Positions 1-8,485 of a stretch of 64,000 bases of DNA are shown here, piece after piece. A program made the position numbers and the translations under genes. Within the stretch, counting starts at the first letter, position 1. Each line of letters opens with the position of its first letter. The DNA comes from Spongiibacter thalassae (GTDB lineage: Bacteria; Pseudomonadota; Gammaproteobacteria; Pseudomonadales; Spongiibacteraceae), in contig NZ_JAAWWK010000002.1 in assembly GCF_012272835.1 (NCBI RefSeq), positions 124,001-188,000 of the forward strand, in the 5' to 3' direction. The notes under the pieces are model-generated. The model did not search any database. It saw nothing but the letters and a program-made list of their open reading frames with translations, and had not been told where the DNA came from.

Positions 1-926
1 GAGCCAAAACCGAGTTTGTCGCGGATGGCCGCGGCTACTGCATCACCGCCGTCGCCGGCAAGCATGTCCTGCAACTGTTCGTCAGGGATTTGTGCGAGTA
101 CTTTTGCCTGGAATTTGGCCCAGAGTCTGGGTACTGAAATGAAGTCAGTGGGTTGGCAGTGGTGAAGTTCGTCAACAAAGGTTTCCAGACCTTCGGAGAA
201 GAAGAGTTCTACCTGGCCGTAAATAGATGTGATTGCGACCACTGAGCGCTCGGTAATATGAGCCAGTGGCAGGTAAGACATCATACGGTGTAGTTGATCT
301 CCGCCAACCATACGGTTTTTGGTTTCAGTAGCGGCGGCACCGAGGTGGCCGTGAGTCAGTAATACGCCCTTGGGCTTTCCGGTGCTACCCGAAGTGTAGA
401 CGATGGTAGCCATGTCGTCCGCTTTCGGGGAGTGATAGCTATCCAGTGGCGCCGAGGAATCCAAAATGCCTTGCCAGGACAGGGCACCGGCGTATTGGGC
501 GTTGGCGTCCGGTAAGGTGATGACCGGGATATTGGCCAGACTTTGTTGTGCGGCGCTACAGTTGTCCAATTTTCCTACAAAACACAGTTTTGCTTCACTG
601 TGCTCAAGTACATATTCGATAGTCTCTGATGAGGCGGTGGAATAAATGGGTACCGGTATGATCCCTGCTAGCATCATGCCGAAATCCGCCGCAAGCCAGG
701 CGTAGCTGTTTTTGGCGAGAATAGCGACTCGGTCGCCGGGTTCAATACCTTGTTTTAATAGGGCATTGGCGACCCGGCTACCCTCATCAATAACTTCGGC
801 AATCGTGTAGCTTTTCCATACACCGTTGGTGGGCTGATGCAGCCATGTTTCGTTGGGCCTGTTTTTTAAATTAGCGGTCAGCTGCTCGATGGGAAGCACG
901 TAAGTAGAAGTATCGGTAGCGGTCAT
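1..926 (-). CDS. Long-chain acyl-CoA synthetase (AMP-binding), N-terminal part, cut by window edge
   Basis: Reading leftward from ATG at 924-926, about 308 residues are visible before the window ends. The AMP-binding P-loop YTSGSTGKPKGV lies at about residues 173-184 and is followed by the PLAHITER segment typical of FadD15-type long-chain acyl-CoA ligases. The enzyme would activate a fatty or branched-chain acid to its CoA thioester with ATP, probably at the membrane face. An AGGGA ribosome site precedes the start. It sits about 1 kb from an acyl-CoA dehydrogenase operon and could supply that operon's substrate. The C-terminal domain is outside the window, so substrate class cannot be judged. 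Confidence 0.9.
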   Translation of the reverse strand, partial: MTATDTSTYVLPIEQLTANLKNRPNETWLHQPTNGVWKSYTIAEVIDEGSRVANALLKQGIEPGDRVAILAKNSYAWLAADFGMMLAGIIPVPIYSTASSETIEYVLEHSEAKLCFVGKLDNCSAAQQSLANIPVITLPDANAQYAGALSWQGILDSSAPLDSYHSPKADDMATIVYTSGSTGKPKGVLLTHGHLGAAATETKNRMVGGDQLHRMMSYLPLAHITERSVVAITSIYGQVELFFSEGLETFVDELHHCQPTDFISVPRLWAKFQAKVLAQIPDEQLQDMLAGDGGDAVAAAIRDKLGFG

Positions 927-1094
927 AGGCAATATCCCTTTTGTTATCTGATATATTTCAGGTGTACTGGTGTATTCTCTGAGTGTACTTAATATCGGAA
1001 AATCACTGAGTAATAATGAGTGTTATAACCGATTGCTATAAATTGCATTACATTTGAGTTTTGATAAGCTGGAAATTGAGCAGTAACTGCAACA

Positions 1095-1676
1095 TTAGAT
1101 CAGGAGCTCTAATATGCAAGCGACTAATAGTGTAATCAGTGCTACCACAATTTTTGGTCCCGCTAATATAAACCATTTCCCAGCGGGAAAGGCGATAGTG
1201 CTCGCCACCGCGTCGAGCTTCAATTGGTGATGATCGCAGCCAAAAGTTTTCGGTAGTATCTCCAGCAGGTCACGCCGACTGCGATAACGGATGGCGGCCA
1301 TTGCTGCCCAGTCGCTATTCTGCTCGCAATTGACGTGCTCAATATTGGCCCCACAGCGCAGTGCAGTTATAACCGGGTGACCAGCTTTGCGCAGGAGTTG
1401 CCCGAGAAAAACCCTTTGATAGGCGGCTAATTTAGCGCTTGATTCCCTAACAGGCTTTTTCAGCGTGATTAAATTGACCATAACGAAGTCGCGCCCGTCA
1501 TCGTTGGCAAAAAAATCCCGCAGCCCCTTGGCGCGCGCAGCCGGAATGCCAGAATCGGTAGCCCATTGCTGAAAGCGGTCAGCTTCCAGTGGCGTAATTT
1601 TCTTCCTTGGTCTGGCATACCAAAGCCAAAATACCGCGTAGACCAAACCAGCTATTACCCAGATAGCCTGCGTCAT
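1095..1676 (-). CDS. Membrane-anchored DUF1330-like protein of unknown function
   Basis: A 193 aa protein. The start at 1676 was chosen because AAGG sits 9 bases upstream, whereas the longer upstream reading has no such site. Residues about 3-20 form one hydrophobic segment, and a second lies at the extreme C-terminus (about 172-192). Between them the segment GRDFVMVNLITLK and a later WAAMAAIRYRSRRDLLEI resemble the dimeric alpha/beta-barrel DUF1330 family, which is usually a free ~100 aa domain. Flanking it with two membrane anchors is unusual. Function is unknown. It is divergent from the MDR oxidoreductase gene and could share the operator at 1976-2002. Confidence 0.65.
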   Translation of the reverse strand: MTQAIWVIAGLVYAVFWLWYARPRKKITPLEADRFQQWATDSGIPAARAKGLRDFFANDDGRDFVMVNLITLKKPVRESSAKLAAYQRVFLGQLLRKAGHPVITALRCGANIEHVNCEQNSDWAAMAAIRYRSRRDLLEILPKTFGCDHHQLKLDAVASTIAFPAGKWFILAGPKIVVALITLLVACILELLI

Positions 1677-1975
1677 TCGAGAACACCTTGCGTTAATTTT
1701 ATTCCAGTCCATTTGGTGGCGCGGGCTGATTGTCAGCTCACTGACCATCGAGTAATTTCCGGCCCATAATTTAATGGCACTAATGCTGCCATTATATGGC
1801 CCTGTGGTCAACGCGTGGAAGAATCCAACGTATGCTGACTTACAACATAGCACAGAGTGAGTTTCTCAAGGTTTTTCTGTTTGTGACTGGCCCGGATGGT
1901 TGGCAGGCCAAGTCGCTCTCGGGTGGTTTGGGAAATAACTAGACCGCTCTGCGCATAGATTGAGTTCTTCCTTGA

Positions 1976-2002
1976 TATATTGGCACATGATGTGTCAATA
2001 TA
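1976..2002. promoter_or_regulatory. 27 bp inverted-repeat operator before the catabolic operon
   Basis: Two 13-base arms around a single G match at 12 of 13 positions. The core is TGGCAC-N5-GTGTCA. It ends 31 bases before the MDR oxidoreductase start. The same core with the same spacing recurs at 12477-12493 before the leftward GST operon. Size and symmetry fit a TetR- or GntR-type dimeric repressor, which is not encoded in this window. The -12 half of a sigma-54 promoter (TTGC) is missing, so it is not read as one. Confidence 0.65.
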
Positions 2003-2032
2003 AGTACGAACGATATAACAGGTGCTCGATTG

Positions 2033-3040
2033 ATGACCACACAGCCAACACAAGTTCGCTTTAACAAGCCCGCCGAGGGTATTCCAGGTAACAATACCTG
2101 GACGATTACTCATGACCCGATTGCAGATCCGAGGGAAGGTGAAATAGCAATAAAGCTGCATTATTTGTCAATCGATCCGGCGATCAAGGGCTGGATTACC
2201 GACAAAAAGAGCTACATCGAGGCAGTTAAACCCGGTGATGTTATGCGGGGATTCGGTGTTGCAGAGGTCATCGCCAGTGAATCCGATTACTTTAGTGTCG
2301 GGGATTTCTGCACGGGTTTCACCGGAATTCAGACCCACGCGACCATGGATAGCCGCCAGTTGCGCAAAATTGATCCCCAGCTGGCGCCCCTGTCACGCTT
2401 TATGGGTGGCCTGGGAATGCCGGGTTTTACTGCGTATTTTGGCCTGCTGGACATCGGTAAACCGGCTCCAGGGGAAACGGTGGTCGTGTCGTCTGCAGCG
2501 GGGGCAGTCGGCCACATAGTGGCACAGATAGCCAAGCTAAAAGGCTGCCGTGTGGTAGGTATTGCCGGTGGCGAGGCGAAATGCGCTTATCTGCGGGACG
2601 AACTGAAACTCGATGCGGTGATTGATTACCGTGAGGGCAACCTCCCTGAGGCGCTGGCAGTTGCGGCTCCTGAAGGGGTAGATGTTTATTTTGATGGTGT
2701 GGGGGGCGAAACCCTCGATGCCGTGCTAATGGTTGCCAATCGACATGCCCGGATTATTGCTTGTGGCGCGGTATCCCAGTACGCCAACCTGGAGGCACCT
2801 CAAGGGCTTGGGAACTACATGCTCGTTATTACGCAAAGCCTGATGATCAAGGGCTTTACAATGCGTGATTATATGCACCGAATCAAGGAGGCCTTTATAG
2901 ATCTTCTGACGTGGGAGCATGAAGGAAAGGTCGTCTTTCGAGAACATATACTGAATGGTATCGAGTGCTACCCGGAAGCGGTAAAGATGATCTACTCCGG
3001 TAAAAATAATGGCAAGCTGATGATCAAAGTGAGTGACTGA
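2033..3040 (+). CDS. NADP-dependent medium-chain oxidoreductase (CurA/leukotriene B4 dehydrogenase type)
   Basis: A 335 aa zinc-independent MDR protein. ATG at 2033 is preferred over the in-frame TTG at 2030. The N-terminal GroES-like part carries the family segment LSIDPAIKGW (about residues 43-52). The Rossmann part carries VVSSAAGAVGHIVAQIAKLKG (about 151-171) and FDGVGGETLDAVL. Relatives reduce the double bond of alpha,beta-unsaturated ketones or aldehydes with NADPH in the cytoplasm. It is the first gene of a six-gene operon and overlaps the next start by one base. Substrate is unknown; the context suggests reduction of an unsaturated intermediate. Confidence 0.88.
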   Translation: MTTQPTQVRFNKPAEGIPGNNTWTITHDPIADPREGEIAIKLHYLSIDPAIKGWITDKKSYIEAVKPGDVMRGFGVAEVIASESDYFSVGDFCTGFTGIQTHATMDSRQLRKIDPQLAPLSRFMGGLGMPGFTAYFGLLDIGKPAPGETVVVSSAAGAVGHIVAQIAKLKGCRVVGIAGGEAKCAYLRDELKLDAVIDYREGNLPEALAVAAPEGVDVYFDGVGGETLDAVLMVANRHARIIACGAVSQYANLEAPQGLGNYMLVITQSLMIKGFTMRDYMHRIKEAFIDLLTWEHEGKVVFREHILNGIECYPEAVKMIYSGKNNGKLMIKVSD

Positions 3041-4197
3041 TGGCCGACTCTACGATTTTATATGGCGCCCCTATGTCCTTGTTTACCGGCAAGGTAAGGG
3101 CTTATCTGCGCAAACAACACATACCTTTTGATGAGCGTATGCCGGGGAGTGCGCGCTGTATTGAACAGGTTTTTCCTGCAATTAAACGTCGCGTAGTGCC
3201 CGTGGTGGAATTGCCCGATGGGCGTTTAATTCAGGACTCTGTGGATATTATCGATCACTTCGATGCGCAAGCCACGCGCCGATTTTCTATTTATCCTAGC
3301 GCGCCAAAACAGCGTCTGGCCGCTTTGATACTGGATTTGTTTGGCAGCGAGGGCTTGTTCAAAGTCGCCATGCATTTCCGCTGGAGTTTTCCCGAAGGGA
3401 ACCAAGCCTTTCTACAGCGCGAATTCGGCGATCATATTGTGCCCGGTGCTGATCAAGCAATGGTGTTATCGATCGCCGAAGCGGGTATGGAGCCGATGCG
3501 TAAGTACCTGCCACTGATGGGGGTCAATGCCGAGAGCGCAGCGCTGATTGAAGCGCAATACGACGAGGTATTGGCCCTGCTGAATGAGCACTTCGCAAAG
3601 CATCCGTATCTCTTTGGAGGTTTGCCCTGCGTAGCCGATTACGGACTTCTGGCACCACTCTACGCCCATTGCGGTAGAGATCCCTACCCCAGTGCAATCA
3701 TGAAGAGTAAAGCCCAGCGCGTTTACCGCTGGCTCGAGCGTATGCAGGCACCCGACCGGGATATGCCGGAGTTTGATGACTATCAGGAGTTACTATTTCC
3801 AGAGGATGGAATACCCGATACGGTCTGTCGCCTGCTCGCGCTAGTGGGGCGTGATTTTTTGCCGGAACTGGAACAGACCGTTGCGGTAGTAAATCGTCAT
3901 CTGGAAGCTGCGCCTAACGATATCTCCGGGCGGTGTGTGACCGCAAAACCCCACATCAAAATGCTCGATACCATGCAATACAACTTCCGCGGAGCCTTAC
4001 TCGACGGCATGGTGGTTCCGTACCGCCTGTATATGTTGCAGCGCATTACGGATTACTTCGCACAGTTATCGGCGGCGGAGCAGGACCGCATGGTTTCTTT
4101 CTACCGTCCGCTGGGCCTGGCACCTTTACTGACCATGAAGGCATGTCGACGCGTCGAACGTGAACACCACATTGAAGTATGGGGACACGCCCAGTAG
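3040..4197 (+). CDS. Long glutathione S-transferase-fold protein (385 aa)
   Basis: The N-terminal 75 residues form a thioredoxin-fold GST domain: an ILYGAPMSLFTGKVRAYLRK start with Ser13 in the usual catalytic area, VVPVVELPDG with the cis-Pro, and QDSVDIIDHF. A helical GST C-domain containing HPYLFGGLPCVADYGLLAPLY follows, and then about 130 extra residues beyond the usual 200-230 aa GST length. ATG 3040 overlaps the previous TGA by one base, so the genes are coupled. A clear paralogue of nearly the same length begins the opposing operon at 12433. The reaction is unknown; glutathione conjugation or thiolytic ether/halide cleavage are family options. Confidence 0.8.
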   Translation: MADSTILYGAPMSLFTGKVRAYLRKQHIPFDERMPGSARCIEQVFPAIKRRVVPVVELPDGRLIQDSVDIIDHFDAQATRRFSIYPSAPKQRLAALILDLFGSEGLFKVAMHFRWSFPEGNQAFLQREFGDHIVPGADQAMVLSIAEAGMEPMRKYLPLMGVNAESAALIEAQYDEVLALLNEHFAKHPYLFGGLPCVADYGLLAPLYAHCGRDPYPSAIMKSKAQRVYRWLERMQAPDRDMPEFDDYQELLFPEDGIPDTVCRLLALVGRDFLPELEQTVAVVNRHLEAAPNDISGRCVTAKPHIKMLDTMQYNFRGALLDGMVVPYRLYMLQRITDYFAQLSAAEQDRMVSFYRPLGLAPLLTMKACRRVEREHHIEVWGHAQ

Positions 4198-4235
4198 TTG
4201 CTGCGGAGTCGCCCAATGTACATAGGAATATTTCG

Positions 4236-5159
4236 ATGAAAGTATTGCGAACGCCGGACAGCTGTTTTGAAGGACTGCCGGATTTTGATTACGCGCCGCA
4301 CTACACGACGATCCATGCTGACGACGGCACCCCTTTGCGGATACACCACATCGACGAAGGTCCGGCCGACGCCGAACCGATCCTGCTGATGCACGGTAAT
4401 CCGACGTGGAGTTACCTGTATCGGCACATGATTCCTGGCTTGCTCAAAACCGGTCGCCGGGTTATCGCACTTGATTTGGTAGGCTGCGGCCGCAGTGATA
4501 AACCTGCCCAGAAAAAAGACTATACCCTGGCCAGGCATTGCGTCTGGTTGACGCAGTGGCTGCTCGCCAATGATCTGAAAAATATTACGCTGTTTTGTCA
4601 GGATTGGGGTGGGATCATTGGCTTGCATCTGGTCGCCCATCATCCTGAGCGTTTTGATCGGATAATTGCCGCCAATACCGGCCTACCTATCGGAAAAGGC
4701 GCCAATCAGTTCCTGCGCGTCTGGCCGGCAGTCATGCGCTATGCACCGTCCTTTCCCTGGCGTCTGGCCTTCAGGAAGGTGCTGCAACGCCAGCTGACAG
4801 TAAAGGAATTCGCTGCTTTTGAGAGAGCCCCTTTCCCTGCCCGGAAATATCAGGCGGGCATCAAAAAATTTCCTGCATTACTTACGGTGTTTCCAGACCA
4901 CCCTGAGGTAGAAATTAATCGCGAGACATGGGCAAGGCTTAAGTCCTTTGATAAGCCTTTTTTGACGCTATACGGTGACCGTGACCCGGTAAGTAAAGGC
5001 TACGAAAAAATCATTCAGCGCTATGTGCCCGGGGCGCAAGGGCAAGCTCATAAGATTATTGAAGGTGGCGGTCATTTTATTCAGGAAGACAAGGCGGCCG
5101 AATTAGTGGCTGAAATAACTCGCTTTCTTGCAGCCAAAGAGAATAAAGCAGGGTGTTAA
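4236..5159 (+). CDS. Haloalkane dehalogenase family alpha/beta hydrolase (HLD-I, DhlA-like)
   Basis: A 307 aa protein. ATG 4236 has AGGA nine bases upstream and is preferred over the ATG at 4179, which overlaps the GST gene. The HGNPTWSYLYRHMIP oxyanion block (residues 53-67), the nucleophile Asp123 in CQDWGG with Trp124 as the expected halide ligand, the acid Asp250 in GDRDP and His280 in GGGHF give the complete Asp-Asp-His triad of subfamily I haloalkane dehalogenases. Such enzymes hydrolyse carbon-halogen bonds to alcohol plus halide. The following SDR could oxidise the alcohol. Some members of this family act on other esters or epoxides, so the substrate is inferred. Confidence 0.85.
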   Translation: MKVLRTPDSCFEGLPDFDYAPHYTTIHADDGTPLRIHHIDEGPADAEPILLMHGNPTWSYLYRHMIPGLLKTGRRVIALDLVGCGRSDKPAQKKDYTLARHCVWLTQWLLANDLKNITLFCQDWGGIIGLHLVAHHPERFDRIIAANTGLPIGKGANQFLRVWPAVMRYAPSFPWRLAFRKVLQRQLTVKEFAAFERAPFPARKYQAGIKKFPALLTVFPDHPEVEINRETWARLKSFDKPFLTLYGDRDPVSKGYEKIIQRYVPGAQGQAHKIIEGGGHFIQEDKAAELVAEITRFLAAKENKAGC

Positions 5160-5195
5160 TAGGTACTGCTATAAATATTAAGCGGCGGGCTAGCT

Positions 5196-5993
5196 ATGCC
5201 TAATCAGTATGTTTCTCAATCCCGGGTTCTTGTAACGGGTGCTGCTGGCGGTCTGGGCAGATCGTTAGCATTGGCTTATGGCCGGCGGGGCTGGAAAGTG
5301 GCTGTGTGTGATATTGATCGTGACGGACTGGAAGCGGTCGCGCAGCAACTACGGTCAGTGGGCTCAGAAGTACTAGCGGCCCACTGTAATGTGACCGTAG
5401 ACAACGACTTGACGGATCTCTGTAAGCGTTGCGAAAAGGAGTGGGGCGGGCTTGACGTGTTGATCAACAACGCCGGTATAGCCTCAATGGCGGCTATACA
5501 CAAAGAGCCTATGGAACGCTGGCAGCGTCTGATCGATATAAACCTGCTGGGTGTGGTGCGTGGCTGCCACAGCTTTGTCCCGTTGTTTAGAAAACAGGGT
5601 GGTGGACATATCGTTAATATTGCTTCCATTGCAGGCATTGCCAATACCCCTTTTATGGCGGCCTACAACGCGACTAAAGCCGCGGTCATAAGTGTGTCGG
5701 AAACTTTGCTGGTAGAGCTGGCACCGAGCAATATCGGCGTTACGGTGGTTTGCCCGGCCATGTTTAAAACTGGAATTGCGCAACGCGCGCCTATCGATAA
5801 CCCGGAACTCCGCAATGCACTGGAAGCCGAGATGGCAAAGTCTCCTATCAGTGCCGAGGATATTGCTGAGCAGGCTTTTTCTGCTGTGCAGCGCAAGCAG
5901 TTTTTACTTATCCCTCACCGCGCCAGCCGCTGGCAATGGCGCATTAAGCGCATATCTTCCAGCTTGTATCGCCGACTATTCTTGAAGTATTAG
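5196..5993 (+). CDS. Short-chain dehydrogenase/reductase
   Basis: A 265 aa classical SDR. The cofactor motif TGAAGGLGRSLA is at about residues 15-26, NNAG at about 91-94, and the catalytic Ser, Tyr and Lys lie in IASIAGI...YNATK (about 143-161). An acidic residue after beta-2 (CDID) favours NAD over NADP. It oxidises or reduces a secondary alcohol/ketone pair in the cytoplasm. It starts 36 bases after the dehalogenase gene and 48 bases before the acyl-CoA dehydrogenase gene, so it probably handles the alcohol made by its neighbour. The substrate cannot be read from sequence. Confidence 0.9.
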   Translation: MPNQYVSQSRVLVTGAAGGLGRSLALAYGRRGWKVAVCDIDRDGLEAVAQQLRSVGSEVLAAHCNVTVDNDLTDLCKRCEKEWGGLDVLINNAGIASMAAIHKEPMERWQRLIDINLLGVVRGCHSFVPLFRKQGGGHIVNIASIAGIANTPFMAAYNATKAAVISVSETLLVELAPSNIGVTVVCPAMFKTGIAQRAPIDNPELRNALEAEMAKSPISAEDIAEQAFSAVQRKQFLLIPHRASRWQWRIKRISSSLYRRLFLKY

Positions 5994-6041
5994 GTCCGAC
6001 AGAGCGCGTATCATCCATAATTTAAAAGGAATCCATGTGTA

Positions 6042-7829
6042 ATGAGCGAATACAAAGCCCCTCTGCGAGATATAACGTTCAGCCTGAATGAGGTACTTGA
6101 TTACCCTCGTCACTGCGAAAAGATTGGCACCGATGAGGTGAATGAAGAACTTGTGTCTGCCATCCTGGAAGAAGCGGCAAAATTTGCCGAGCAGGAAATT
6201 GCGCCGCTGAACGCCGTCGGGGATCAGGAAGGATGTCACTGGGTTGATGGCAATGTCACTACGCCCTCGGGGTTTAAAGACGCCTACCAACAGTTTATTG
6301 AGGGAGGCTGGTGCGGTTTGGCGATGCCACAGGAATATGGCGGGCAGGGACTGCCGGGTTCGCTCAACTTTGCTATTAACGAGATGTTATTTTCGGCCAA
6401 CCACGCCTGGACAATGTACCCGACCTTGTCAGCTGGCGCGGTTGAGACCATTCTTGCACACGGTACTGATCAGCAAAAAAATACCTTCCTGGAGAAGTTG
6501 GTTGCCGGTCAGTGGAGTGGCACTATGTGTCTCACTGAGGCCCATTGTGGCTCGGACCTGGGATTACTGCGGACCAAGGCAATAGCCAATGACGATGGCA
6601 GCTACAGCGTTACCGGTAGCAAAATATTTATTTCTGCCGGTGACCACGACCTGACTGAAAACATTATTCACCTGGTACTGGCACGGCTACCAGGCGCGCC
6701 GAGTGGCGTTAAAGGCATTTCGCTTTTTATTGTGCCCAAGTTTACGATTAAAGCGGATGGAATGCCTGGCGAAGTCAACGGCGTCAGCTGTGGTTCCATT
6801 GAAGAAAAAATGGGTATTCACGGCAATGCAACCTGCGTGATCAACTTCGATAGCGCCAAGGGATATTTGATAGGCGAGCCGAACAAAGGCATGGCCAGTA
6901 TGTTCACCTTTATCAACGAATCAAGGCTGGGTGTAGCAATTCAGGGCCAGGCACATATGCAGGTGGCGTACCAGAAGTCATTGGGATACGCGAAGGAGCG
7001 TGTGCAAATGCGCGCGAGCAAGCGTGTACTAATTGATCAACCTGCGGATCCGATTATCGCTCACCCTGATGTGCGCCGCATGTTGCTGATGCAGAAATCA
7101 CTGGCAGAGGGTGGGCGAATTCTCAACCATATCTGCGGCTTGTATTCGGATATTGCCCATAGCGCAACCAGCGCCGACGAAAAAGGCCGAGCCCACGCAA
7201 TGTTGGCTGTGCTAACGCCGATCGCCAAAGGTTTTCTGACGGAAGTCAGTATGGAAGCTACCCAAAATGGTCTACAAGTACTCGGTGGCCACGGATTTAT
7301 CCGCGAATGGGGTCTTGAACAGGAATACCGAGACACCCGTATTACCGCGATTTATGAGGGTACCAATACGATTCAGGCGCTGGATTTGCTGGGCCGGAAA
7401 ATACTGGCGTCCGGAGGTGAAATACTGGAGCCTTATATGGCGGAACTGGATGCTTTTTGTCAGGAGCATCGCGCCGGTGAAATTTCCTCCTTTGTAGCAC
7501 GAATCGAAGATTTGAAAAGCGATTTACAAACGCTGACAGCCAATATCGGGAAGCGAGCAATGGAAGGCGAGGCAGACGCAGTGGGCTCAGCTGCCTTCGA
7601 CTATTTGATGTATATTGGCTATCTTACCCTGGCGTGGTGTTGGGCCAAGGTAGCAGTGACAGCCCATGGGGCCCTTGGCCGCGGTACCGCCGAAAGTGCG
7701 TTCTATAAGTCCAAGCTGGCTACCGCCGACTTCTATTTTGAGCGTCTTTTACCCCGTGCCAATGTTCACGCGACGACTTTAAATGCCTCGAGCGATAGCC
7801 TGATGCAATTAGAGGCCGATTCCTTCTAG
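6042..7829 (+). CDS. Acyl-CoA dehydrogenase, FadE-type with C-terminal extension
   Basis: A 595 aa FAD-dependent acyl-CoA dehydrogenase. It carries MCLTEAHCGSDLG (about residues 165-177), the FAD-site stretch around YSVTGSKIFISAGDHD, and the catalytic-Glu segment IYEGTNTIQALDLLGR (about 437-452). The length exceeds the ~380 aa mitochondrial type and matches bacterial FadE-like enzymes with an acyl-CoA_dh_C tail. It introduces the trans-2 double bond in beta-oxidation. AAAGGAA precedes the start; the nearby ATG at 6036 is in another frame and is not used. It is the fifth gene of the operon. Confidence 0.93.
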   Translation: MSEYKAPLRDITFSLNEVLDYPRHCEKIGTDEVNEELVSAILEEAAKFAEQEIAPLNAVGDQEGCHWVDGNVTTPSGFKDAYQQFIEGGWCGLAMPQEYGGQGLPGSLNFAINEMLFSANHAWTMYPTLSAGAVETILAHGTDQQKNTFLEKLVAGQWSGTMCLTEAHCGSDLGLLRTKAIANDDGSYSVTGSKIFISAGDHDLTENIIHLVLARLPGAPSGVKGISLFIVPKFTIKADGMPGEVNGVSCGSIEEKMGIHGNATCVINFDSAKGYLIGEPNKGMASMFTFINESRLGVAIQGQAHMQVAYQKSLGYAKERVQMRASKRVLIDQPADPIIAHPDVRRMLLMQKSLAEGGRILNHICGLYSDIAHSATSADEKGRAHAMLAVLTPIAKGFLTEVSMEATQNGLQVLGGHGFIREWGLEQEYRDTRITAIYEGTNTIQALDLLGRKILASGGEILEPYMAELDAFCQEHRAGEISSFVARIEDLKSDLQTLTANIGKRAMEGEADAVGSAAFDYLMYIGYLTLAWCWAKVAVTAHGALGRGTAESAFYKSKLATADFYFERLLPRANVHATTLNASSDSLMQLEADSF

Positions 7830-7920
7830 CACGACTCTCCGCGTTATATAGCGACGTCTTGCTACGCACTGCGAATTTGCGCCGGGGCTATTTTTGCTGT
7901 CAAACTGTGCCTGCCCGGTG

Positions 7921-7936
7921 TCCCTGTTAACAGGGA
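7921..7936. repeat. Perfect 16 bp palindrome before the thioesterase gene
   Basis: TCCCTGTTAACAGGGA is a perfect inverted repeat in the 131 bp gap between the acyl-CoA dehydrogenase and thioesterase genes, 25 bases before the GTG at 7961. No T-run follows, so termination is less likely than protein binding or transcript processing. It is unlike the TGGCAC-N5-GTGTCA operator. Confidence 0.45.
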
Positions 7937-7960
7937 AACCGAGTAATAATATTAACGTCA

Positions 7961-8440
7961 GTGAAGTTTGTAATAGGGAACCATTATTCCGTGGCTGATA
8001 AACCGGAAGTAGACCACTATGTCGGGCTGGTGTCGATGTATAAAACGGCGCCGATAAATGCGTTTTATCGGCCGGAAATGGTCGTTAGTAAAGGTGAAGC
8101 GGTTATCGAAATTGCCGTATCAGACCAACATTTTCATTCTGCCGGAGCGGTACATGGCTCGGTGTATTTCAAGATGTTGGATGACGCGGCCTTTTTCGCG
8201 GCGAATTCAATGGAACCGGACTATTTCGTGCTGACCACCTCTTTCACTACTTACCTGACTCGTCCTGTGTCCTCAGGAAAGTTGAAGTCGGTTGGTCGTG
8301 TTGTTAACAGCAATAAGAGCCAGTTTATTGCGGAATCTGTGGTCTACGACGATCAGGGTCGGGAAATTGGCAGAGGGAATGGCATTTTTATGCGTAGCAG
8401 AATGCCCCTCGCCGATGTTCCGGGCTATTCATCGGACTGA
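7961..8440 (+). CDS. PaaI-family hotdog thioesterase
   Basis: A hotdog-fold acyl-CoA thioesterase of up to 159 aa. The family segment HFHSAGAVHGSVYFKMLDDAAFFAANS (about residues 54-80) carries the usual HGG-like turn and the acidic active-site residue. It would release free acid from an acyl-CoA or aryl-CoA. The reading starts at GTG 7961, but GTG 7991 has AGGGA 11 bases upstream and could be the true start, giving 149 aa. It is the last gene of the rightward operon, and its stop is followed within 10 bases by a hairpin. Confidence 0.85.
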   Translation: MKFVIGNHYSVADKPEVDHYVGLVSMYKTAPINAFYRPEMVVSKGEAVIEIAVSDQHFHSAGAVHGSVYFKMLDDAAFFAANSMEPDYFVLTTSFTTYLTRPVSSGKLKSVGRVVNSNKSQFIAESVVYDDQGREIGRGNGIFMRSRMPLADVPGYSSD

Positions 8441-8448
8441 AGACATCT

Positions 8449-8472
8449 GCGGGCCTGATCATTCAGGCCCGC
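8449..8472. terminator. Hairpin shared by two converging operons
   Basis: A perfect 10 bp stem (GCGGGCCTGA and its complement) with a TCAT loop lies in the 45 bp between the stops of the thioesterase gene (+) and the GST gene (-). There is no strong T-run on either side. Its symmetry and placement fit a bidirectional terminator. Confidence 0.7.
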
Positions 8473-8485
8473 TCCGACGCCGTGT

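Noticed and set aside
1981-1995. TGGCAC read as a sigma-54 -24 element
   Set aside because: No TTGC at the required spacing, and the site is part of a symmetric 27 bp palindrome. The same holds at 12477.
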